From Sternotherus odoratus (taxonomy: Eukaryota; Chordata; Testudines; Kinosternidae): a DNA stretch of 64,000 nucleotides. Under the pieces are notes generated by a model. That model saw only the letters and a list, made by a program, of their open reading frames with translations. It was not told the DNA's origin and did not search any database. Shown piece after piece: positions 61,501 through 64,000 of this stretch (within the stretch, counting starts at the first letter, position 1; each line of letters starts with the position of its first letter). The translations under genes were made by a program, and so were the position numbers. The stretch lies in assembly GCA_032164245.1 (NCBI GenBank), contig JAVMKO010000020.1, forward strand, positions 5,173,206 through 5,237,205, given 5' to 3'.

Positions 61501-63785
61501 TCCAGACCAGCTCTTCCCCGACTTCATGCACAACTGGCATTTCTCCGTCGTCACTGCCGCCGCCGCCCCCTCCGCCGCCCCCTCCTGCCGCTCCTCCCGC
61601 CGTGCCGTTCATCTGCCCTGCTTCGTTCAGCGAGAACACGGATTTCCTGAGAGAGAGGTCAGGGGGAATGATTGGAACAACCGCGCTTCAGTAGCATCTC
61701 CCCAGGAAGGGCTCAAAGCAGGAGTTTAACCTCCCTGCACCCGTGAGGGGTTGGCCATTGTTAATTACCCTTCGTAGACAGGGATAATTGAGGCACATTT
61801 GAAGCAACTTTTCCAAGGTCACCCAGAGAATCAGGACTTCCAGGAGTCTTGACTCCCAAGAGCCCGGCTGTACACGCAGAGCCTCCCTTTAGCACCGGTG
61901 TGTCTGGGACCGCATTTTCATTTTGGGTTGGATCTGCCTTTAGGATAATCTAGGGCTTCCGGTCCTAAGTAAAAACACCTCGTTCTCCTTGAGCGCGTTT
62001 TGTCTCATCTCGAAGCACTTCACAGGACCATCTCCATTTTACAGGTGGGGAAACTGAGGCACAGCAACTTGGCCAGGGTCGCCCAACATACCAGTGGAAT
62101 AGATCCCAGGCCTCCTAAACCCCAGTCCAGTGCTCTTTCTGCTACGCCACACTGGAGAGCTTTGCCTGTTTACTGCAGAGTGAAGTGCAGAATGACCTGA
62201 CTCTCTGATTGCACGTGAGGCAGACAGATTCTTGCCCAACCTGGTTTACTCTACACAAAAGCCAAGGGTTGTGTAGAAGCCCTGAGTTTTATACCAGTTA
62301 CCACATGCCTATTATTTCCTTTAATGGTACAGATCACTAGTCTATTGTTATTTATCAAGTGACACAGAACCTTCATAAGGCTCACAGTCACCTTAGAGCA
62401 GGCTTGTCCAACCCGCGGCCTGCAGGCTGCATGCGGCCCAGCACAAAATCGTAACCTTACAACGTTATGAGATTACGTCCACAAATACCGGAGTATTATT
62501 CGTAATTTGCAACATAATTGCAAACAGTTCGACCAAAAACCCGAAAAACGGATAAAATTGACTAATAAAATAAAGAGCGAGAGGACTCTAATGTCGTGTA
62601 AAATGAATTGTGACAAAGAATTCGTGTGTACTAGGCATAGGGTTAGTGTTAGTGTATTTTATGTGTGGCCCTGGACAACTCGTCTTCTTCCATTGTGGCC
62701 CAGGAAAGCCAAAAGATTGGACACCCATGCCTTAGAGGATTATAGATCCATATAGAAATTGCTTCCACTGACCCACAAGTAGCAATTATAACACTGCCAG
62801 CCACATTGCCTCAACAGCAACTCTCTTGTGATTGTCCTGCAAGTCTTGTGACTTTTGGTGGCTTTTTTATGCCACAGTAAAGGGAGCACCGCGCAATCTT
62901 TTAGGGTATTTATCCTCCCGAAATATGGTCCTCCAGGCAGCAAAAGTGCCGGAATGCTGTTTCAGAGCGTTCCGGCCCTGGCACAAAAGAAGGACGGACC
63001 CCCCCAGTTACATGTTCACAGATCGCTTTAGCATCAGAGTGCAATGCTTGTATCTAGGCTTGAAAGAAGAGACGGCACTTAAGTGACTTTGATTGAGCCA
63101 CAGAAAATATTATACAAGGCAGATTCCTTAAAGATTCCTCATATTAGCTATGTGTACATTGGTCTATAAAGGGACAGTGCTGAGTTTCTAACCATGGAGG
63201 CTGAAATGCTAGGTTAGAAATGGCCAGGCTAATACAAATTCTGTGAATGAATTGCCACATTTCACTGGCTTTGTTACCTAAAATTCAGCTCAGCTCCAGC
63301 TAATCGAGTCTGATGCTGCTCAGCTGGTTATGCTGGTTTTACCCCAGTGTAATTCCACTGACCTGATTTACACCATCGCAACTATGAACAGAATCAAGTT
63401 AATTATGCTGCTAATGATAACACTTAGCTCTTGTGTAGTGCTTTTTAATCCATAGATTTCAAAGTGCTTTATAAAGGGGGTCAGTAATATTATCTTTATT
63501 TTATAGATGGGGAAATTGAGGCACAGGGAGTTGTCTAAGATTACCCAGTAGCAGAGCCAGGACTAGAACCCAGGTCTCCTGAGTCCTAATCCAGTGCACT
63601 ATCAACTGCACTGCAATTACCACCACCTACCTCTTCTCAGCGGAAGGAACTTTTTTTGGGGGCTCTATTCTAATGTTTGGGTCCCACTCCCCTGGCGGGA
63701 GGACAATGACTTCATCCAGAAACTCATCTATTCCTGCAATCAGGTCCTCTCGGTCCCTGGCTCTGTAGGCCACATCACTGAAAAG
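22617..63785 (-). CDS. SLC4A5: SLC4A5 (NBCe2) electrogenic Na+/HCO3- cotransporter, C-terminal 722 residues
   Basis: Plasma-membrane sodium-bicarbonate cotransporter of the SLC4 family. Exons in transcription order: 63631-63785, 61494-61646, 60306-60480, 59402-59535, 58205-58476, 49300-49361, 47620-47820, 45984-46097 (alternative 45151-45264), 43457-43618, 42117-42295, 40253-40325, 39805-39873, 37659-37832, 36801-36962, 22617-22700. They join in one frame to 722 residues and a stop. Seen: the end of the cytoplasmic N-domain ([19 protein letters not shown]), the full transmembrane domain, the KKMIG stilbene-site-like motif, a glycosylated extracellular loop, [11 protein letters not shown], and a Lys-rich C-tail. 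Human NBCe2 is about 1137 residues (memory), so the first third lies beyond 64000. The Gly-rich insert and the [18 protein letters not shown] block favour NBCe2 over NBCe1 (SLC4A4), as does the neighbour MTHFD2. Confidence 0.95.
22735..22782 (-). CDS. SLC4A5: Alternative SLC4A5 C-terminus through an upstream acceptor
   Basis: An acceptor at CTTCTTCCGTTCCAG|TATTAC, 82 nt upstream of the main one, has a better pyrimidine tract. Joined in phase 0 to the exon at 36801 it would encode [15 protein letters not shown] then TAA (22735-22737), replacing the ETTL tail with one ending SCV. This is predicted from splice-site geometry only. Confidence 0.4.
   Translation of the reverse strand, partial: YYASPEDFLPIISCV
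22890..23110 (+). mobile_element. MIR-type SINE
   Basis: It contains CATTTTCCCCATCTGTATAA, TACCTACCTCACAGAGG and TTTGTAAAGTACTTTAAAAGATG. These match the 3' half of MIR (TTTCCCCATCTGTAAAATGG...CTACCTCACAGG...TGTAAAGCGCTT). Old and diverged. Confidence 0.75.
23382..23915. mobile_element. Non-autonomous DNA element with CTACCAAATTCACGG ends, copy 2
   Basis: The left end CTACCAAATTCACGG and the right end CTGTGAATTTGGTAAG are inverted. The inner right part GTGAAATTGACCAAAATGGA matches copy 1 at 7590-8275. The interior holds an internal inverted structure (ACAGAAGTTAGGTTGGCAAT and similar). The superfamily is not assigned. Confidence 0.65.
24346..24531 (-). mobile_element. LINE endonuclease (APE-type) fragment
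   Basis: The minus-strand frame reads [20 protein letters not shown] and ARTL. This is the N-terminal motif of an apurinic-like endonuclease domain (TWNVRT) as in RTE-like LINEs and 'craniofacial development protein 2-like' entries. Only the first motif survives, so this is a short dead fragment. Confidence 0.7.
26536..26569. repeat. (AATG)n microsatellite
   Basis: About eight tandem AATG units (GAATGAATGAATG...) in the last SLC4A5 intron. Confidence 0.95.
28505..28557. repeat. (CT)n(CA)n microsatellite
   Basis: About 17 CT/TC dinucleotides run directly into about six CA units. It is a pure simple repeat and likely polymorphic. Confidence 0.97.
29770..30190. repeat. Fold-back interspersed repeat (TTTTCAAAAGTG family)
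   Basis: Recurring motifs in both orientations (AGGTGCCTAAAT, TTTTCAAAAGTG, TTAGGAGCCTAAA, GAAAGTTGATGGAAGCTAGG) make long imperfect hairpins, as in fold-back DNA elements common in turtle genomes. A related piece lies near 30930-31030. Ends are approximate. Confidence 0.5.
32360..32530 (-). mobile_element. MIR-type SINE
   Basis: TAAAGTGACTTGCCCAAGGG, then CATGCAG...AGAGTCAGGATTAG...GAGTTCCTGG is the reverse complement of the MIR core (GACCTTGGGCAAGTCACTT). Confidence 0.7.
33820..34028 (-). mobile_element. CR1-family LINE fragment
   Basis: GGGAGTTCCACAGCTTAATT, TTCTATTAATCTGAA and GACGAGGTGACCAAAACCGG, then ACACAGCATTCAAA follow the order of reverse-complement CR1 3' coding sequence. Strongly diverged. 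Confidence 0.6.
34214..34686 (-). mobile_element. Solo LTR of an endogenous retrovirus-like element
   Basis: 473 bp bounded by perfect 10-bp inverted ends TGTCACAGGG and CCCTGTCACA (TG...CA). The flanks are the 5-bp duplication ACAGC (34209-34213 and 34687-34691). Read on the minus strand, a TTATAAAAA TATA box (34487-34494) precedes an AATAAA (34298-34303), the order expected in U3-R. No internal coding region is present, so this is a recombined solo LTR. There are no viral genes. Confidence 0.85.
34765..34945 (-). mobile_element. CR1 LINE 3' end
   Basis: AATCATAGACTATCAGGGTT, GGAAGGGACCTCGGGAGGGA and TCTAGTCCAACCCCCTGCTC are the reverse complement of the classic CR1 3' end. 5'-truncated, minus orientation. 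Confidence 0.9.
35096..36149. mobile_element. hAT (Buster-like) non-autonomous element with GC-rich satellite interior
   Basis: The inverted ends CAGTGGTTCTCAAAC (35096-35110) and GTTTGAGAACCAATG (36135-36149) are flanked by 8-bp duplications CTCCAGAC (35088-35095) and CTCTAGAC (36150-36157). The central TA of the right copy fits the Buster-type nnnTAnnn target rule. The interior 35380-36090 consists of degenerate GGGGTCGGGGCT/CTCGCAGCCC units, which create the longest open frame of the window (255 codons) as an artefact. Confidence 0.9.
36255..36725. repeat. C-rich then G-rich interspersed repeat
   Basis: It starts AGGGGTTGCCAACTTTCTAA and continues as CCCTGCCCC-type, then GGGGTG-type low-complexity DNA up to 36720. 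The start resembles a hAT-like terminal sequence seen elsewhere in reptiles, but no matching right end was found. It lies just 3' (in transcription) of the SLC4A5 exon at 36801. Confidence 0.5.
36801..36962 (-). CDS. SLC4A5: SLC4A5 exon: last membrane segment and Lys-rich tail
   Basis: The acceptor is CCCCCCTTTAG|ATTTTAG and the donor GATGAG|GTGTGT. It encodes [50 protein letters not shown] and SEDE: the end of the last helix, then the cytoplasmic tail with a Lys cluster followed by a Glu/Asp run. The [11 protein letters not shown] block is shared by NBCe1 and NBCe2. Phase 0/0. Confidence 0.96.
37659..37832 (-). CDS. SLC4A5: SLC4A5 exon: [17 protein letters not shown] segment
   Basis: The acceptor is CCCTGGCAG|TTCTGG and the donor CCTGTGATG|GTAGGG. 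It encodes [40 protein letters not shown] and [28 protein letters not shown] is a highly conserved SLC4 cytoplasmic loop before the penultimate helix. Phase 0/0, 58 codons. Confidence 0.97.
37833..39804 (-). other. SLC4A5 intron with CR1 relic
   Basis: A CR1-like 3' piece lies at about 38075-38455 (AAGGCCAGACGGGACCATTG, TGATCAGCTAGTCTGACCTC, then ACACAGGCCAGAGAA), minus orientation. The rest (38460-39800) shows nothing I can identify. Confidence 0.6.
39805..39873 (-). CDS. SLC4A5: SLC4A5 exon (23 codons)
   Basis: The acceptor is CTCTGCCCGCAG|TATATT and the donor ATTCAG|GTAAGA. It encodes [20 protein letters not shown] and GIQ. The [16 protein letters not shown] helix is nearly invariant in NBC transporters. 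Phase 0/0. Confidence 0.97.
40253..40325 (-). CDS. SLC4A5: SLC4A5 exon (73 nt)
   Basis: The acceptor is CTTTGCCAG|GGAGCAG and the donor CTGAAG|GTAAAA. It encodes (R)[20 protein letters not shown] and PILK, with REQRVTG as the conserved SLC4 loop. Phase 2 in, 0 out. Confidence 0.97.
40326..42116 (-). other. SLC4A5 intron, 1.8 kb
   Basis: No exon, RNA gene or clear mobile element was recognised. The open frames across 41749-42281 are on the opposite strand and partly overlap the 42117 exon antisense. Confidence 0.5.
42117..42295 (-). CDS. SLC4A5: SLC4A5 exon: [10 protein letters not shown] to [10 protein letters not shown]
   Basis: The acceptor is CTCTCTTGCAG|AAAGCG and the donor GTGAG|GTGAGG. 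It encodes [40 protein letters not shown] and [20 protein letters not shown]. This is the most conserved stretch of NBC proteins, covering the central transport helices. Phase 0 in, 2 out. Confidence 0.97.
42710..42900 (-). mobile_element. CR1-family LINE 3' fragment
   Basis: CTGGATCAGACCAGCGATCC, TGACAGTGGACAGTATC and GCTGCTTCAGAGGAAGG match the reverse complement of a CR1-type 3' region. Diverged. Confidence 0.7.
43457..43618 (-). CDS. SLC4A5: SLC4A5 exon: [19 protein letters not shown] segment
   Basis: The acceptor is GTGTTTTTAG|CCCACT and the donor CTGAGG|GTATGC. It encodes [20 protein letters not shown], then [20 protein letters not shown] and [27 protein letters not shown] is the SLC4 signature. 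It follows either of the two alternative exons upstream without a frame change. Phase 0/0. Confidence 0.97.
43952..44219. mobile_element. Harbinger-like MITE with TTA target duplication
   Basis: GGTCTACACTTA at the left and AGTGTAGACATACCC at the right are inverted ends, flanked by TTA (43949-43951 and 44220-44222). A 3-bp TWA duplication is typical of PIF/Harbinger. 268 bp, no coding capacity. Confidence 0.75.
44226..44915. mobile_element. hAT (Buster-like) non-autonomous element, perfect ends and target duplication
   Basis: Perfect 15-bp inverted ends CAGGGGTGGGCAAAC and GTTTGCCCACCCCTG are flanked by a perfect 8-bp duplication CCTTAGAG (44218-44225 and 44916-44923). The interior has GGGGTGCAGGAGG-type tandem G-rich units (44300-44490) followed by a GC-rich block. 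The central TA in the target is Buster-like. Confidence 0.95.
45151..45264 (-). CDS. SLC4A5: SLC4A5 alternative exon H2 (duplicate of the TM-segment exon)
   Basis: Exactly 114 nt, phase 0/0. The acceptor CCCTCTCTCTGTAG|CTACGT has a long pyrimidine tract and the donor is TTTAAG|GTAAAA. It encodes [20 protein letters not shown], then [18 protein letters not shown]. This aligns without gaps to the exon at 45984-46097 (21 of 38 identical) and lies 719 nt downstream of it. The frame is intact, with no stop or indel, so it is under coding constraint rather than a relic. RKLISDF and the ending VPTDFK recall NBCe1 (as I remember it) more than the other copy does. Likely a mutually exclusive cassette. 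Confidence 0.85.
45265..45983 (-). other. Intron between the paired SLC4A5 exons, with MIR relic
   Basis: 719 nt between H1 and H2. A minus-oriented MIR SINE occupies about 45510-45690 (GGGGAAACTGAGGCACAGAG, AGGCTAAGTGGCTTGCCCAA, then GGTCACA). No coding sequence was found. Confidence 0.7.
45984..46097 (-). CDS. SLC4A5: SLC4A5 exon H1 (canonical TM-segment exon)
   Basis: 114 nt, phase 0/0. The acceptor is CATCTGCCTCCAG|GTCAGG and the donor AAG|GTTCGA, a weak match to GTRAGT. It encodes [20 protein letters not shown], then [18 protein letters not shown]: a transmembrane helix following KFSRYFPTK, then the loop leading to PTR-DRGWF. It closely matches the human NBCe2 segment I remember (VRALVADFS...LHVPSVIK), so it is the orthologous form. 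Confidence 0.93.
46098..47619 (-). other. SLC4A5 intron, AT-rich
   Basis: 1.5 kb of AT-rich DNA with no recognised exon or repeat family. Confidence 0.5.
47620..47820 (-). CDS. SLC4A5: SLC4A5 exon: extracellular loop end and next TM helix
   Basis: The acceptor is CGATTCCAAG|TACAAC and the donor ACAAAG|GTAAGA. It encodes [60 protein letters not shown] and SRYFPTK. It has an NVT glycosylation sequon and the two loop cysteines (KKEC, KSCKF) conserved in NBC transporters. Phase 0/0, 67 codons. Confidence 0.95.
48398..48481. repeat. 28-bp tandem repeat, three copies
   Basis: AAGGTAGGGTGTAGAATTTA plus AAGTCTTT repeats at 48398, 48426 and 48454 with one or two changes per unit. It lies within a MITE-like context (GGGCTTGTCTATGCTTG at 48365). 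Confidence 0.9.
49029..49115 (-). mobile_element. Penelope-like element tail fragment with perfect hairpin
   Basis: GTGGCACCTTAAAGACTA and CCAGACTAACACGGCTACC are hallmarks of the Penelope-like tail seen at 15750. The arms GGTAACAAAGTCCT (49029-49042) and AGGACTTTGTTACC (49061-49074) form a perfect 14-bp hairpin around an 18-nt loop. Confidence 0.75.
49300..49361 (-). CDS. SLC4A5: SLC4A5 exon: glycosylated loop mini-exon (62 nt)
   Basis: The acceptor is TCTTTTCCACAG|TGAATA and the donor TCTGTG|GTGAGT. It encodes (V)[20 protein letters not shown]. Four N-x-S/T sequons (NTT, NGS, NNT, NIS) lie within 21 residues in the large extracellular loop. The pattern VNTT-F matches human NBCe2 as I recall it. 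Phase 1 in, 0 out. Confidence 0.93.
50843..50940 (-). mobile_element. MIR-type SINE fragment
   Basis: TGGGGAAACTGAAGCCCAGA, then GAGGTTAAGTGACTT: reverse-complement MIR core. Confidence 0.7.
51320..51480 (+). mobile_element. CR1 LINE 3' end
   Basis: GGAGGTCTTGAAGAACAGGT, TAGACAAACACCTGTCAGGG, ATGGTCTA and GACTGGACCAGATGACCTCT, then CCGGCCC...TTCTATAATTC is the forward CR1 3' terminus. Confidence 0.92.
53014..53281. mobile_element. DNA element with 14-bp inverted ends GCTGGTTGGAAAAT
   Basis: GCTGGTTGGAAAAT (53014) and ATTTTCCAACCAGC (53268-53281) are perfect inverted repeats around 240 bp of A/T-rich DNA with many internal GGAAAA/TTTTCC inversions. The superfamily is uncertain and no target duplication was identified. 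Confidence 0.75.
53368..53652. mobile_element. Harbinger-like MITE with 3-bp target duplication
   Basis: GGCCAGGTCTACACTA at the left and CAGTGTAGACCGGGGC at the right are inverted. The TCA on each side (53365-53367, 53653-53655) is a 3-bp duplication. The interior has ATAAATCGATT and GTCGACTCCGG blocks also present at 10425-10535. Confidence 0.8.
54835..54932 (+). mobile_element. CR1-family LINE 3' end
   Basis: CTCTGAAGCGTCTAGTAAAG, then GATGCTAGA...GTCTGATCTATGGGCATTCT and TATGTTC: forward CR1-type terminus, diverged. Confidence 0.65.
55489..55842. mobile_element. Harbinger-like MITE interrupted by a CR1 insertion
   Basis: GGGCTTGTTTCCACTAC (left) and GGCATAGACTAGCCC (right) are imperfect inverted ends. 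Inner blocks include GGTGGAGACGCTCTCCTGCG and GACAGGAGAGAGCTCTCCTG. The MITE is split by a CR1 at 55654-55739. Confidence 0.65.
55654..55739 (-). mobile_element. Short CR1 3' end inserted in the MITE
   Basis: CACAGAATCACAGAATATCA, then GGGTTGGACAGG...CCAACCCCCTGCTCAAAGCA: reverse-complement CR1 end, only 86 bp. The flanks are AATAAT at 55648-55653 and 55740-55745, a target duplication. Confidence 0.85.
57890..58065 (-). mobile_element. MIR-type SINE
   Basis: GATGGGGAAACTGAGGCACG, then GAGAATTGCCCAGAGTCACC and AGCAGGCAAGTGACAGAGCT. Reverse-complement MIR, fairly complete, just downstream of the SLC4A5 exon at 58205. Confidence 0.8.
58205..58476 (-). CDS. SLC4A5: SLC4A5 exon: [15 protein letters not shown] to CIAPDP
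   Basis: The acceptor is CCCAATTCCAG|AGGCAAC and the donor GACCCAG|GTGAGT. It encodes [60 protein letters not shown] and [10 protein letters not shown], ending [14 protein letters not shown] and ITRFTEE are SLC4 signatures; KKMIG resembles the stilbene (DIDS) motif KKMIK of NBCe1. Phase 2 in, 1 out. Confidence 0.97.
58680..58865 (-). mobile_element. MIR-type SINE
   Basis: AGGGGGAACTGAAGCAGAGA, then GACTACGTGGCTTGCTCAAG and GTCATACAAGAAGTCTGTGG. Reverse-complement MIR. Confidence 0.75.
59402..59535 (-). CDS. SLC4A5: SLC4A5 exon: [24 protein letters not shown]
   Basis: The acceptor is TTCCCAAAG|GGGGTC and the donor TTCAGCAA|GTAGGT. It encodes [40 protein letters not shown] and FDFSK. GQPL-I-SSTGP is the TM3 ion-site region conserved across SLC4. 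The donor splits the Lys codon. Phase 0 in, 2 out. Confidence 0.97.
59536..60305 (-). other. SLC4A5 intron, 0.8 kb
   Basis: Nothing beyond intron sequence was recognised. Confidence 0.5.
60306..60480 (-). CDS. SLC4A5: SLC4A5 exon: first membrane helices
   Basis: The acceptor is TCTCCCCCAG|GTTTTG and the donor TACCAG|GTAAAC. It encodes (R)[40 protein letters not shown] and [18 protein letters not shown]: the DIKRK juxtamembrane block, TM1 and the [10 protein letters not shown]2 motif. FCGG replaces the FFGG I remember in human. Phase 2 in, 0 out. Confidence 0.97.
61494..61646 (-). CDS. SLC4A5: SLC4A5 exon: NBCe2-specific Gly-rich linker
   Basis: The acceptor is CTCTCTCAG|GAAATC and the donor ACGGGCAG|GTAAGC. 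It encodes (R)[14 protein letters not shown], a Gly/Ala run with ten consecutive Gly, then [20 protein letters not shown]. The Gly-rich insert between the cytoplasmic N-domain and TM1 is typical of NBCe2 and absent from NBCe1 as I remember it. Codons are GGC/GGA-rich and CpG-dense. Phase 2 in and out. Confidence 0.95.
61990..62160 (-). mobile_element. MIR-type SINE
   Basis: CATTTTACAGGTGGGGAAAC, TGAGGCACAGCAACTTGGCC, then AGGGTCG. Reverse-complement MIR, with the 3' part TTGTCTCATCTCGAAGCACTT at the left. Confidence 0.8.
62399..62729. mobile_element. hAT (Buster-like) non-autonomous element
   Basis: The ends CAGGCTTGTCCAACC and GATTGGACACCCATG are imperfect inverted repeats. A perfect 8-bp duplication CCTTAGAG lies at 62391-62398 and 62730-62737. 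331 bp. The frames inside are degraded. Confidence 0.9.
63420..63615 (-). mobile_element. MIR-type SINE beside the SLC4A5 exon at 63631
   Basis: ATAGATGGGGAAATTGAGGC, ACAGGGAGTTGTCTAAGATT, then CAGGACTAGAACCCAGGTCTC: reverse-complement MIR, ending about 15 nt past the exon's donor. Confidence 0.8.
63631..63785 (-). CDS. SLC4A5: SLC4A5 exon: end of cytoplasmic N-domain (first exon in window)
   Basis: The acceptor is GTATTTCCAG|CTTTTC and the donor GAAGAG|GTAGGT. It encodes [40 protein letters not shown] and [11 protein letters not shown](R). GIDEFLD and LPPGEWDP close the SLC4 cytoplasmic domain. The preceding exons lie beyond position 64000. Phase 0 in, 2 out. Confidence 0.97.
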
Positions 63786-64000
63786 CTGGAAATACACAGA
63801 GAAGACAAATAGTTTAGGCAAACAGTTAGCTAGGCCATAGGAGAGATGGAAGAACCAGTTCTGACCCTTCTTCTAACATGCTTTCCAGATCACAGAGATT
63901 TTGAATCACGATTTGGGCCTCTCTCATGGCTGGCGTGAACATTTGTGCTTCTGAACAATATTAGAATGAATCCATGGCTAGCTAGGACTTCCTGGGTGTC

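Overview
This is vertebrate nuclear DNA, not prokaryotic. It shows long introns with GT/AG borders, a CpG-rich promoter, and dense interspersed repeats. The repeats include CR1-family LINE 3' ends, a Penelope-like retroelement with a GIY-YIG domain and its tail, MIR-type SINEs, several hAT elements with 8-bp target duplications, Harbinger-like MITEs and a solo LTR. That mixture, with no Alu or L1-type primate or rodent repeats, points to a sauropsid, most likely a turtle (a crocodilian is the alternative). The species call is inference.

Layout. Positions 1-1500 hold upstream DNA in which I recognise no gene. A CCAAT-rich, TATA-containing promoter (about 1497-1850) leads into MTHFD2 on the + strand: eight coding exons from 1919 to 17547 that join in one frame to 348 residues. 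It encodes the mitochondrial NAD(P)-dependent methylenetetrahydrofolate dehydrogenase/cyclohydrolase. Intron 1 opens with a G-rich minisatellite. Intron 6 carries a Penelope-like element split by a 1.5-kb TA-flanked DNA transposon.

From about 17.5 to 22.5 kb lies the space between two convergent genes, holding the MTHFD2 3' UTR. From 22617 to the right edge, on the - strand, is the C-terminal part of SLC4A5 (electrogenic sodium bicarbonate cotransporter NBCe2). It has 15 consecutive coding exons plus one alternative, and joins without a frame break to 722 residues. The N-terminal cytoplasmic part of the gene lies beyond 64000. From memory, the MTHFD2-SLC4A5 tail-to-tail order matches human 2p13. 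The two genes have unrelated jobs (mitochondrial one-carbon metabolism; plasma-membrane Na+/HCO3- transport) and are neighbours by conserved synteny only.

The most interesting signal is in SLC4A5. Two tandem 114-nt, phase-0 exons (45984-46097 and 45151-45264) encode alternative versions of the same 38-residue transmembrane segment plus loop, with 21 of 38 residues identical. This looks like a mutually exclusive exon pair that would switch a membrane segment of the transporter. The last exon also has two usable acceptors giving two different C-termini, ending ETTL or SCV. The remaining observations are mobile-element archaeology: nested insertions, reconstructed target sites and two hAT copies with the same target octamer. 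I found no CRISPR, operon or defence-type system.
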